A DNA stretch of 64,000 nt from the NCBI RefSeq assembly GCF_900604535.1, contig NZ_UWOT01000003.1:186001-250000 (forward strand), given 5' to 3'. This DNA comes from Romboutsia_E sp900604535. GTDB taxonomy: Bacteria > Bacillota > Clostridia > Peptostreptococcales > Peptostreptococcaceae. The notes beneath the pieces were generated by a model. It saw only the letters and a list, made by a program, of their open reading frames with translations. It searched no databases and was not told the DNA's origin. Below are positions 53,288 to 63,031 of the stretch, piece by piece (position 1 is the stretch's first letter; every line of letters begins with the position of its first letter). Position numbers and translations under genes: made by a program.

Positions 53288-56200
53288 ATGAAAAAGAAAT
53301 TAGCATCAATATTAGCTATATCTATAATAGCTACAAATACTACGCCTACAATTAATGTTTTTGCAGATGAGATTGTAAGAAACAAGGCAACAAGTATAGA
53401 AAAAGAAGTAAACAAAAATATGACGGTGGAGACTTTCAAAATAAAGAATTATGAAAACTTCGCTAGATATAATGATTCTTACAAGGTAAATATAAAATCT
53501 ATAACGAACAATGGGGGTAAGTACAATCAAAGTATTATAACTAATGCTATAGATGGTAAACTAGAAACTCACTGGGAAACAGGAAGAGAAAATAAAGCTG
53601 ACTTTAAAAATGAGGTAGAATTTGAATTTGAAAACATTGAAAAAATAAACCGATTAGCTTATGCTACTAGACAAGATGGAGCAAGACCTAAGGGATATCC
53701 GAAGGTTGCACAAATATTAGTTACAGATTCTGATGAATCAGAATATACGTTAGTAGGTGAAGTTGCAAGTAATAGGGTAACCGGAGACATGGTTGAATTT
53801 AAATTTGATACAGTAGAAGCTAAGAAAGTTAAATTTATATTCTCTGATGCTCATGATGGTTGGGCAAGTGCTTCTGAGTTTTGGTTTTATAAAGAAGATA
53901 AAATTTTAGATAAAATGGAAAACATTTTTACAAATGACGATATGAATGAAGTTAATCCAGAGTTTACTAATTTAGAATCTCTTAAATCTTTAGAGAAAGA
54001 AGCTAAAAATCATCCATTCTATACAAACTTCAAGGAAGATATATATAATGCTATAACCATATTAGAAGGTGAAAAATTAGAAAGTACTTTAGCTAAAGTA
54101 TCTAAATTAACTGCATATGGTACAGAATATCAAGATGATTATAATGAAAAATTTATGATACCAACAAGTAAAATAACAAAAGTAGAAGCTAATGGGGGAA
54201 TATATCCAGGAACTAAATATGAATATATGTTTGATGGAGATCCTAATACACATTGGGAAACTAACAAAAGCAATAGCATGGATTTTACAAATGAAATAAC
54301 ACTAACTTTAGATGAAGCGCAAATTATAGATAGATTAGCTTATAAAGCAAGAAGTTCAAATAATAAGGGGTTCCCTACAAAATTTGAAATACAAGTTTCA
54401 GAAACATCTAAAGGAGAAACATTCCAGACAATAGCAACTGGAGAAGCTAAGGTAACAAGTGATATGGTTGAATTTAAGTTTGCTCCTACTAAAGCTAAAA
54501 GGGTTAAATTAGTATTTAATCAATGTAACACTGGTAGAGCCTTTGCTTCAGAAATTAGATTATACAAGAAAGATGAATTAAGTGAAAAGTACTCTACATT
54601 ATTTACAAATGACAAGAAAAATGAAATTAGTAGTGAGTTTAATTCTATAGATAAACTAGGAAATTTTGCTAAGGAATTAGAACAACATCCTTTATATAAT
54701 TTATATAAAGAAGGTATAAATGATGCTAGATTAATACTTGAAAATAAGAAGGTTACATATGTAGATGCAAGAGTATCAAAATTTAAAGCCTTTGGTTCAC
54801 CAGAGTTAGCAGAGTATGACAAAGCTTATAAAATAGATAATAGTCGTATAGTAAATATAACTACTAACGGAGGTCACTATTCTAATGAAGTAATAGCAAG
54901 AGCAATAGATGGTAATATTGAAACTTCTTGGCATTCAAGTAAAACAAATAATGAAAACCACATTAATGAAGTTACAATGACATTAGACCAACTAGAAACT
55001 ATAGATAAGATAATTTACACTTCACCTAGAGCTAGAGGATTTGCAGAAGAATTTGACATATATGTATCTAAAACTTTAGAAGGTGAAACTTTCGAGAAGG
55101 TTACAAGTGGTAGATCAAGTAGAACAAATGATTCAGTTTCTATAAAGTTTAATCCAACAGAAGCTAGAAGAGTTAAATTTTTATATACTAAAGCTTATGA
55201 AAATTTTGCACTAGCTTATGAGTTCGGTTTATACAAACAAGATCCAATTATAGATAAAATGGATAACTTATTTATAGATGAAACTATGAGCAAAGTAAGT
55301 GAAGAATTTGCTAATATAGAAGCTTTAAATAGATTAGAAGATGAAGTTAAAGTACATCCATTCTACGAAGACTTTAGAGAAGATATAGAAAATGCTAAAG
55401 CCTTAGTTGAACAAGGTGAAATTGAAGCAACTGTAAGTAAAACTAAAAAGTTCAACCATTATAACAACAAAGAGTATATGGAACAGTACGCTATAAAGAG
55501 AGAAAACATAAAGAAAATATCTAACAACGGTGGACAATGGTCTACTATGAAAATAGATAATGCAATAGATGGTGATTTAGATACATATTGGGAAACTAAT
55601 ACGTCTAATAAAGAAGATTGGAAAAATGAAGTTACTGTAGAGTTTATAAATCCAATAACTATAGATAAATTAGTTTATGGTGCGAGAAAATCTGACAGAA
55701 AAGGTTTTTTAGAGGAATTTGAAATTTATGCTTCTACTACAACTAAAGGAGATAACTTTAAATTAGTATCTACTGCAAAATCAGATAAAACTACTGGTTT
55801 AGTTGAAGCAAAATTTGAGCCTACTAAATTCCAAAGATTAAGAATAAAAGTAACTAAAGGAGATCAAAACTGGGCTACTTTAAATGAATTAATTTTCTTA
55901 AAAGAAGATTCCATAGCAGATAAAGTTTATAACATGTTTATAAATGATTTAATGAATGAATTAGTTGATGACTATGACACAATAGAAGAAATAGAAAGTT
56001 TAGAGAGAGAAGTTAGTACACATTCATTAAAAGAAGAATTGATGGAATATATAAAAAGAGCTAAAGAGATAGTTAAAAATCCTGAACAAGCTAAAGAATA
56101 TGTGTACGAATTAGAATCTAGAGGGGACTCTATAAAAGAATCTCAAAAAAGACAAATGTGGAATTTCCAAGACTGGCAACCAACAGGTTTAGCTGTTAAA

Positions 56201-59200
56201 TCAGGTCAACAAATAACTGTTTATGTAGATTCAGAACCAGGAACACCTACTCCAAGATTAGTGTTTAAGCAAATGGATTCTCAACATAATGGTAATGTTA
56301 ATTTAAACTTATCTCCTGGTAAGAATGTTATAACAATACCGGAACTTGATTCTAATGAGTTAAGACCAAATGTAGCCAAAGCCGGTGTATTATACACTGT
56401 TAATCCTTATACAAAAGATCAACAAATAAGGAATCCTAAGATAAAAATAGAAGGTGCTTTCGAATATCCTGCTTTTGTATTAGGACAAGATGATGATGAA
56501 GTTATAATGAAAGAACTAGAAAAATATACTGATAAGTTAAAAGAAGATCCTACATTGCCAGATGTATTTGAAGTATTTAGTAAAAAGAACTTAGTAAATA
56601 CTAGAGCTACATATGCCCTAGATTGGTATAAAAAGAATAATTTACTTCCTAGTTATACTGCAAATAAAGTAGATGAAATATTAGCGGAATCAATGAAATT
56701 CTGGGGATTTGATGGTTCTAATGAAGTAAACTCTGACTATAATTATAGATATGTATCTATGTTAAAGTGGTTAGATAACGGTGGATTTATGAATGCAGGA
56801 AATGGTATAACAGGTTACAACCAAAATGAACAAGGAGCAGTTTTAGGATATAACACTGGTTGGGGATTAATGCACGAATTAGGACATAACATGGATACTG
56901 CAAAAATGAGTGTAGTAGAAGTTACTAACAATATGCTACCGTTACACTTTGAAGTATTAGAAGGGAAGGTAAGTAGATTTACACAACAAAATCAATACAA
57001 AAATAACATATTCCCTAAAGTAACCAAGGCAGATTATTCAGAGAATATTTGGTATCCAGAAAATGATTATACTAATTTACAGCATATAGCTCCATTATGG
57101 CAATTACAGTTATATGATGAAACATTCTGGCCTAGATTACAACAGGAGTTTAGAGAGAATCCTTCATTAGGTGGAGGCAACTGGGATAATAAACATCAAG
57201 CTTGGGCAGTTGCTGCATCTAATGTAATGCAAATGGATTTAACTGAACATTTCGCTAGACATGGTTTTAGTGTAACTAAAGAAACAGAAGAACATATGAA
57301 GCAATATCCAAAGCCAGATGGAAAAATATGGTATATGAATGATAACAAATACTTAAAAGATGGTGAAACATTTAATGAAGACTTTGACTTAAAATTACAT
57401 ACAAAAATAAATAAAGAAAATATAACTTTAACTATGGAGCTAGATAAAGAAAATAATAAAAGTCTTTTAGGGTATGAAATATATAGAGATGGAAAATTAA
57501 TAGGATTTACTAATACAGAAACTTATGTAGATAAAGAAGCTAATATAGGAACTAATCATAATTATGAAGTTGTTGCTTTTAGTAATGACTTAAATGTTGC
57601 AGAAGGTGTAACTGTTAAATCACATCAACCTAAGTTAGATGTTCAAAAGGATATAGTTATAGAACTTAATAAAGATTTTAATGCTCTAGATTATGTAGAA
57701 GCCTTTGATTACGAAGGTAACAAACTTAATAATATAACGGTAGAGCATAATGTGGATACGTCTAGAAAAGGTGAATATGAAGTAACTTATAAAATAACTC
57801 AAGATGGTGCTACTTTAACTGACACTACTACAGTAACAGTAGTAAGTGATTTTACTTACTTAACTGATTTAAAACACGAAGATGTTAAGGTTGGTTGGGG
57901 ATCTCCTAAATTCAATAAGGATATATATGGTAGAGTAAATGGAATATCTAAAAAATTCCAAAAAGGTATAGGACTTCATGCAAATGGTTATGTAGTATAT
58001 AACTTAGGTGAACATAATTATGATACTTTAGATATTAAACTGGGCACAGACTCTAGTAAAGCAGACAGTAGAACAACTTTAGACTTTAAGATAATAGGTG
58101 ATGGAAAAGTTTTAGCAAAAACGGACATAAAGAGATATACTGATGATTTAGAGCATATTAAATTAAATATAGCAGATGTTAAGGAACTTAGAATAGAAGT
58201 GAGTATAGCAGGCGATAGTGATGCTAATGATCATGGCATAATAGTTGAACCTAAGTTAATAGGAAATAACTCTAAACCAGTGATAAATATAGATGAATCT
58301 CAATCAATAAAAGTAGGAGATACTTTAGAGAATGTAATAGGCAATATTGAAGCCACGGATAAAGAAGACGGAAACTTAACTAAAAACGTTAAGATAAGTG
58401 GACAAGATAAAGTTAACACGAATAGAGTAGGTATATATCCTATAACATATACAGTAGAAGATTCAGATGGAAATATTACAGTAGCTACTAGAAATATAAA
58501 AGTAGTTAATATGGATGATTTCACTTATCTAAGTGATTATAATTGGAAAAGTCAATCTAATAACTATACACAAGCTAAAAAAGATGTAGCTATAAGTGGT
58601 AGAAAGTTAACACTTACAGGTGAAAATAACGAAGCAGTTGAGTATGAGAAAGGTCTAGGAATGCATTCAACAAGTACAGTTATATATGACTTAACTGATA
58701 AAAATGCAGACATATTTAGTACTTATATAGGTGTAGATAGAGCAATGTATAATTCCGTAGGTCAAGTACAGTTTGAAATATATGTTGATGGTAAGTTAGC
58801 TTATGATAGTGGCATAATTAGAGCTAAAGATAAGCAAAAATATATAGAAGTAAATTTAGCAGATGCTAAAGAATTAAAGTTAGTAGTTAAAGATGGCGGT
58901 AATGGAAATGGTTCAGACCATGCAACTTTTGGTGACGCTAAATTACACTTTGTAAATACATCAAGAGTAGATAAAACTGAATTAACTAATTTAGTAAATG
59001 ATGCTAAAAATTTAAATGAAGATAATTATTTAGAAGAATCTTTTAATGCAATGCAAATAGTTTTAGTTAAAGCAGAGCGAGTTTTAGAAGATAATAGTGC
59101 AAGTCAAGAGGATGTAGATAATGTATCATCAGAACTAAAAGAATCTATTAAAGAATTAACAGAAATAAACTTAGATGAGGTTGTAAATATACCAGATAAG

Positions 59201-59686
59201 TATTTAGCTAAATCTTTATCTAATGCTTTAGGTAAGTCTGAAGGATTTACTGTTGGTGATATGAGAAGCTTGACGGAATTAAGTTTAAGTGGTGTTACTA
59301 ACTTAGAAGGTTTACAATATGCTAATAATTTAGTAAGTATAGAATCAGAGTATAATGAGATTAAAGATCTTAGACCATTAGCAAAGTTAAAGAATTTAGA
59401 AAAAGCTAATTTTAAAAATCAATTTGTGTCAGTTGGTGAATTAAGTGTAGTTGATGGAAGTGTTACAGTTAATACAGAAGCTTACAACAGAGCAGGAAAG
59501 AATGTAGCTACAAAAGTTGTATTAGTAGACCGTAATGGTAATGTGTTAAAAGAAGAAGCTGTCAATAATGCTGCAGAAATTAGCTTAGATGTTTCTAGTT
59601 TAGAAAGAGGAATATATGGAGTTCATGTTTCATATGAAGATGATGAAATAAGTGGTATATTAATGAATATAGCTACAATTAAATAA
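53288..59686 (+). CDS. Secreted M60 (enhancin-like) zinc metalloprotease with multiple carbohydrate-binding modules
   Basis: 2,132 residues. Signal peptide about 1-27 (VFADE cleavage region). Four F5/8-type C (CBM32-like) repeats of about 225 residues start near 75, 302, 525 and 745, each with an NGG..Y...DG..eT.W pattern and a helical linker. The M60 peptidase has HELGH at 1196-1200 and third ligand E1211 in VVEVTNN. Then come an FN3-like segment (about 1380), an Ig-like domain, NPCBM (about 1525-1655), a second Ig-like domain, a second NPCBM (about 1745-1890), a FIVAR-like helix pair and a leucine-rich C-terminus. There is no LPXTG. Family members cleave O-glycosylated mucins; that substrate is inferred. 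Controlled by the c-di-GMP riboswitch upstream. Confidence 0.9.
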   Translation: MKKKLASILAISIIATNTTPTINVFADEIVRNKATSIEKEVNKNMTVETFKIKNYENFARYNDSYKVNIKSITNNGGKYNQSIITNAIDGKLETHWETGRENKADFKNEVEFEFENIEKINRLAYATRQDGARPKGYPKVAQILVTDSDESEYTLVGEVASNRVTGDMVEFKFDTVEAKKVKFIFSDAHDGWASASEFWFYKEDKILDKMENIFTNDDMNEVNPEFTNLESLKSLEKEAKNHPFYTNFKEDIYNAITILEGEKLESTLAKVSKLTAYGTEYQDDYNEKFMIPTSKITKVEANGGIYPGTKYEYMFDGDPNTHWETNKSNSMDFTNEITLTLDEAQIIDRLAYKARSSNNKGFPTKFEIQVSETSKGETFQTIATGEAKVTSDMVEFKFAPTKAKRVKLVFNQCNTGRAFASEIRLYKKDELSEKYSTLFTNDKKNEISSEFNSIDKLGNFAKELEQHPLYNLYKEGINDARLILENKKVTYVDARVSKFKAFGSPELAEYDKAYKIDNSRIVNITTNGGHYSNEVIARAIDGNIETSWHSSKTNNENHINEVTMTLDQLETIDKIIYTSPRARGFAEEFDIYVSKTLEGETFEKVTSGRSSRTNDSVSIKFNPTEARRVKFLYTKAYENFALAYEFGLYKQDPIIDKMDNLFIDETMSKVSEEFANIEALNRLEDEVKVHPFYEDFREDIENAKALVEQGEIEATVSKTKKFNHYNNKEYMEQYAIKRENIKKISNNGGQWSTMKIDNAIDGDLDTYWETNTSNKEDWKNEVTVEFINPITIDKLVYGARKSDRKGFLEEFEIYASTTTKGDNFKLVSTAKSDKTTGLVEAKFEPTKFQRLRIKVTKGDQNWATLNELIFLKEDSIADKVYNMFINDLMNELVDDYDTIEEIESLEREVSTHSLKEELMEYIKRAKEIVKNPEQAKEYVYELESRGDSIKESQKRQMWNFQDWQPTGLAVKSGQQITVYVDSEPGTPTPRLVFKQMDSQHNGNVNLNLSPGKNVITIPELDSNELRPNVAKAGVLYTVNPYTKDQQIRNPKIKIEGAFEYPAFVLGQDDDEVIMKELEKYTDKLKEDPTLPDVFEVFSKKNLVNTRATYALDWYKKNNLLPSYTANKVDEILAESMKFWGFDGSNEVNSDYNYRYVSMLKWLDNGGFMNAGNGITGYNQNEQGAVLGYNTGWGLMHELGHNMDTAKMSVVEVTNNMLPLHFEVLEGKVSRFTQQNQYKNNIFPKVTKADYSENIWYPENDYTNLQHIAPLWQLQLYDETFWPRLQQEFRENPSLGGGNWDNKHQAWAVAASNVMQMDLTEHFARHGFSVTKETEEHMKQYPKPDGKIWYMNDNKYLKDGETFNEDFDLKLHTKINKENITLTMELDKENNKSLLGYEIYRDGKLIGFTNTETYVDKEANIGTNHNYEVVAFSNDLNVAEGVTVKSHQPKLDVQKDIVIELNKDFNALDYVEAFDYEGNKLNNITVEHNVDTSRKGEYEVTYKITQDGATLTDTTTVTVVSDFTYLTDLKHEDVKVGWGSPKFNKDIYGRVNGISKKFQKGIGLHANGYVVYNLGEHNYDTLDIKLGTDSSKADSRTTLDFKIIGDGKVLAKTDIKRYTDDLEHIKLNIADVKELRIEVSIAGDSDANDHGIIVEPKLIGNNSKPVINIDESQSIKVGDTLENVIGNIEATDKEDGNLTKNVKISGQDKVNTNRVGIYPITYTVEDSDGNITVATRNIKVVNMDDFTYLSDYNWKSQSNNYTQAKKDVAISGRKLTLTGENNEAVEYEKGLGMHSTSTVIYDLTDKNADIFSTYIGVDRAMYNSVGQVQFEIYVDGKLAYDSGIIRAKDKQKYIEVNLADAKELKLVVKDGGNGNGSDHATFGDAKLHFVNTSRVDKTELTNLVNDAKNLNEDNYLEESFNAMQIVLVKAERVLEDNSASQEDVDNVSSELKESIKELTEINLDEVVNIPDKYLAKSLSNALGKSEGFTVGDMRSLTELSLSGVTNLEGLQYANNLVSIESEYNEIKDLRPLAKLKNLEKANFKNQFVSVGELSVVDGSVTVNTEAYNRAGKNVATKVVLVDRNGNVLKEEAVNNAAEISLDVSSLERGIYGVHVSYEDDEISGILMNIATIK

Positions 59687-60037
59687 ATTTTTATATAAGA
59701 GAGAGTGCTTTAAGAAATGAGGCATCCTCTCTTTTTATATTTACGTATACTTATTTTATAAATATGTAGTTAAAATAATAAGGCTAATTTTAAGTAGGTA
59801 GTATTTTTATTTTAATTACTAGTACAACTGATGATAATTTAATTCATCAAATGCATATAATAAGCGTAAATAAACTGTATCATACAAAGAGGTAGTTAAA
59901 AATACTTAATTACAAAAATAATATATTCCTTGGATATACTTGAATTTTAGATAAAGACATACACATTTAAAAAAAAAGCTGTATAATGATTTGTGATTAC
60001 TAATACACAATTTGAACTATCATAAAGGAGCTAGGTT
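59687..60037. other. Intergenic region between M60 protease and PucR regulator
   Basis: Terminator at 59697-59737, second copy of ATTTTAATTACTAGTA (59809-59824), and TATAAT near 59983 as a likely -10 for the next gene. No gene seen. Confidence 0.6.
59697..59737 (+). terminator. Terminator of the M60 protease gene
   Basis: AAGAGAG..TGC pairs with GCA..CTCTCTT (two mismatched positions), then T5. Confidence 0.7.
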
Positions 60038-61207
60038 ATGTCAATTTCAATAGAATATTTATATAAAGATATTAAAAAACATGACGTGAAGTTAATAGCA
60101 GGGGAAAGGGGCCTAAATAATAAGGTAAGATGGACACATATAGTCGAAAGTGAGGAAATAGCAAGTTTTCTTCAGGGAGAAGAGATTGTATTTACGACAG
60201 GAGTAAGTATAAATAATGATACAACATTATTAAATATAATAAAAATAACAAAAAATCAAAATGCTAGTGGAATAGTTGTAAATACAGGTAAATATATTAA
60301 GGAAATAAGTAAAGAAGTTATTGATTATTGTAATGAAAATAACTATCCTTTATTTGTTATGCCTTGGAATATAAGAATTCCTGACGTTATGAGGGATTTG
60401 ACTATAACAATACTAGAATCAGAAAGGACTTATGCAGAAATTTCAAATGCAATTAAAGATGCTATATTTCTACCAACTCATGAGGAGTTATATATACAAA
60501 CTTTAGAAAAAGTTGGATTTAAATGTGACTGGGATTATATTGTATCAATAATAGAGTTAGAAGCTAATGATGATACTATAAAGAATATTCCCAATCATGC
60601 AGAAAGAGTAAAGTCATATATAGAAGATAAATTAAGCTATATAAAAAATAACTATTTTACTGTTAATGTTGGGAAATCTGTAATTATAGTATTTTACAAT
60701 AAGACTGATTTAGAAGTAGATAAGATATTAAAAAAACTGTATGTATTGATGGATAAAGATTATAAAATGTTAAAGTTTTATGTTGGAATAGGAAAGCATA
60801 CGAATAATTTAAAAAATTTATATAGAGGATATGAAGAAGCTAAGAATGTAGCTAAAATAAATAGGTTAATTAGAAATAATAATGTACATATACGATATAG
60901 TGAAGTTGCAATTTATAGACTTTTATTAGGTATGGATAATAAAGACATAATAAAAGAATTTCATGATGAAACGATAGGAGATTTAGAAGTATATGATAAA
61001 GTCAATAATACTGACTATGTAGAATTGTTAATAAGTTATTTTGAAAATAATTGTAAGATAAATGAAACAGCTAAAAGCTTATATTTACATAGAAATACTG
61101 TAAATTATAAAATAAATAAAATAGAAGAAATTTTAGATTTAAATTTAGATGATATAGGTGATAAAAGTAAAATATATTTATCTTTAATGATACGATACTT
61201 ATTATAG
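60038..61207 (+). CDS. PucR-family transcriptional regulator
   Basis: 389 residues. N-terminal PucR purine-catabolism-type domain (VRWTHIVESEEIASFLQGEEIVFTTG region), a central CdaR GGDEF-like domain (about 150-290), and a C-terminal helix-turn-helix (YFENNCKINETAKSLYLHRN). Such proteins activate uptake and breakdown genes for purines, allantoin, amino acids or related compounds. It lies before an MFS transporter gene in the same direction, about 145 bases apart, and is probably its regulator. The ligand is unknown. Confidence 0.85.
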   Translation: MSISIEYLYKDIKKHDVKLIAGERGLNNKVRWTHIVESEEIASFLQGEEIVFTTGVSINNDTTLLNIIKITKNQNASGIVVNTGKYIKEISKEVIDYCNENNYPLFVMPWNIRIPDVMRDLTITILESERTYAEISNAIKDAIFLPTHEELYIQTLEKVGFKCDWDYIVSIIELEANDDTIKNIPNHAERVKSYIEDKLSYIKNNYFTVNVGKSVIIVFYNKTDLEVDKILKKLYVLMDKDYKMLKFYVGIGKHTNNLKNLYRGYEEAKNVAKINRLIRNNNVHIRYSEVAIYRLLLGMDNKDIIKEFHDETIGDLEVYDKVNNTDYVELLISYFENNCKINETAKSLYLHRNTVNYKINKIEEILDLNLDDIGDKSKIYLSLMIRYLL

Positions 61208-61351
61208 TTATAAAATATTAAACTTATATTAAATTGAAAAAAAATTACAATTGTTTAAGTGCATAAACTTTACTGTGTAAAGTAACATTGAAGACAATCT
61301 TAAATAGTGGCATTATAAATGATGTTAAAAAAATATACAAGGAGGTTCTTC

Positions 61352-62626
61352 ATGAGCAGTCAAGCACTTATAAATAATAAAAATATAAGTAATAAAAAGA
61401 AATTTTTCATGGTATTCATATGTATGTTTATGCAAGCTATTCCATTTGGTATAGCACAAAATATTCAACCATTATTTATACCTTATGTAATTAAGCAATT
61501 TGGATTCTCTTTAGCTGGGTTTTCACTTATATTTACTTTTGGAGCTATAGCTTCAGCAGCATTTTCTCCATTTTTAGGGAAACTATTTGGAAAAGTAAAT
61601 ATAAAAATTCTATTTTTAGTAGGATCGACATTATCAGCAGTTGGATTTATAGGATTTGGTTTTTCTAATAATCTAGCTCAATTTTATGCATTCTCAGCTA
61701 TACAACAAGTTGGATGTGTATTATTCTCAGGTCTTGGGGTTCCATATGTAATAAATAATTGGTTCCCTAAAGAAGGTAGAGGTAAAGCTTTAGGGATAGC
61801 ATTTTCTGGTGGATCTATAGGTAATGTATTTTTACAACAAATAACTTCTCAAATGTTATCATCAAAAGGGGCAACTTATAGTTATATCTTCTTTGGTATA
61901 GTAGCATTAGCATGTAGTTTACCAATAGTACTTTTATTTATAAGATTACCTAAAGTAGGTGAGGTAGAAGTTGTAGATAATAATGTTATAGAAGAAAATG
62001 AAACTAAAGGGTTTGAAGGTCTTGGAGCTAAAGCAGCTAGACAAAATAAATATTTCTGGTTATTCTCTGTTGGATATGCAATAATAGCAATTTCTATATC
62101 AGCATTAAGTACACAATATGCAACATATTTTACAGGAGAATTAGGATTAAGTGCAACACTGGTTGGTACTTTAGGTTCAGTATTTGCTTTATTCTGTTTA
62201 ATAGGAAATGTTGTAGGTGGAGCTTTATTTGATAAAATAGGTACATTAAAAACAATGACCATATCTATGATACTTGAATCTGTTGCTGTAATTGCATTAT
62301 TAGTTTCAGCCAAAATACATGGGTTAGCATTTTTCTTTTCAATAGCATATGGACTTAATGTTTATTCATACATGTCTGCTCCAGCATTTATGGCCACAGA
62401 TGTATTTGGTAAAAAAGAGTCTAGTGTAATTCTAGGAACTATAAGTTTATTATTTGCACTTGGATTTGCATTTGGATCTACATTATTTGGTATGGTAGTT
62501 GATAATTTTGGATTTAATACTGCATGGATATTAATGCTTGCATGTATATTTGTTGGATATGCTTTATTACTTACTTCAATAAAGAAAGTAAAAGATCAAA
62601 ATGCACAAATAGAAGCTAATATGTAA
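61352..62626 (+). CDS. Major facilitator superfamily transporter (OFA-like)
   Basis: 424 residues from ATG 61352, behind the strong AAGGAGGT; the frame from 61319 has no ribosome site. Twelve membrane helices. The first half has FGAIASAAFSPFLGKLFGKV at the helix 2-3 loop, and the pattern GFSNNLAQFYAFSAIQQVGC with WFPKEGRGKALGIAFSGGSIG resembles the oxalate:formate antiporter/monocarboxylate group. Substrate not determined; pairing with PucR suggests an organic acid or nitrogen compound. A terminator follows. Confidence 0.8.
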   Translation: MSSQALINNKNISNKKKFFMVFICMFMQAIPFGIAQNIQPLFIPYVIKQFGFSLAGFSLIFTFGAIASAAFSPFLGKLFGKVNIKILFLVGSTLSAVGFIGFGFSNNLAQFYAFSAIQQVGCVLFSGLGVPYVINNWFPKEGRGKALGIAFSGGSIGNVFLQQITSQMLSSKGATYSYIFFGIVALACSLPIVLLFIRLPKVGEVEVVDNNVIEENETKGFEGLGAKAARQNKYFWLFSVGYAIIAISISALSTQYATYFTGELGLSATLVGTLGSVFALFCLIGNVVGGALFDKIGTLKTMTISMILESVAVIALLVSAKIHGLAFFFSIAYGLNVYSYMSAPAFMATDVFGKKESSVILGTISLLFALGFAFGSTLFGMVVDNFGFNTAWILMLACIFVGYALLLTSIKKVKDQNAQIEANM

Positions 62627-62650
62627 TTATATAAATATTAAATAGTATAT

Positions 62651-62689
62651 AAAAAACTGTCTCATATTTTATTTGAGGCAGTTTTTTTA
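62651..62689 (+). terminator. Terminator of the MFS transporter gene
   Basis: AAAAAACTGTCTCA pairs with TGAGGCAGTTTTTT (one wobble), then a T run. Confidence 0.8.
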
Positions 62690-62840
62690 TATATTATTTA
62701 GTATTTTTAATATATCATTCTATTAAATTAAATAGTATAGCTATTGTAAATTTTATATAGTTTATGAATCAGTATACATATAAGCCTTATATATACAGTA
62801 TATAGATGAATTTAAGGAAGTTTTAGGAATATAAAAATTA

Positions 62841-62869
62841 TTGACAATATTAGGATAACGTTTTACAAT
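62841..62869 (+). promoter_or_regulatory. Consensus promoter of the terminal CBM/Big2 gene
   Basis: TTGACA (62841-62846), exactly 17 bases, TACAAT (62864-62869). Confidence 0.75.
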
Positions 62870-62892
62870 TTAGATGAATGATAAGTAAAACG
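62859..62892 (+). promoter_or_regulatory. Inverted repeat overlapping the -10, candidate operator
   Basis: CGTTTTAC (62859-62866) and GTAAAACG (62885-62892) form a perfect inverted repeat with 18 bases between. The left arm overlaps the -10 and the right arm lies after the start point, so a bound repressor would block the promoter. Confidence 0.5.
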
Positions 62893-63031
62893 GTTTAATA
62901 GTTAAAATAAAACCTACTTAAATGGTATTTTATATTATATATCAGTGTTTATAAAATTAATTATTAAGCTGTAAAATTATAAAAATTCTATATTCAATGA
63001 AAGTATTTTGAAAAAGAGGGGGACATACGAA

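Larger units (their letters stand above)
62627..63031. other. Leader region of the last gene
   Basis: Contains a terminator for the transporter gene, a consensus promoter (62841-62869) and an inverted repeat (62859-62892). The leader from the promoter to the start codon is about 155 bases. No riboswitch motif was recognised. Confidence 0.6.

Noticed and set aside
36..62313. Most reverse-strand open frames (for example within the FtsX, hydrogenase and M60 genes)
   Set aside because: They lie inside well-supported + strand genes, lack ribosome sites and have low-complexity or cysteine/serine-rich residues typical of antisense shadows. Only the DUF2871 gene is supported on that strand.
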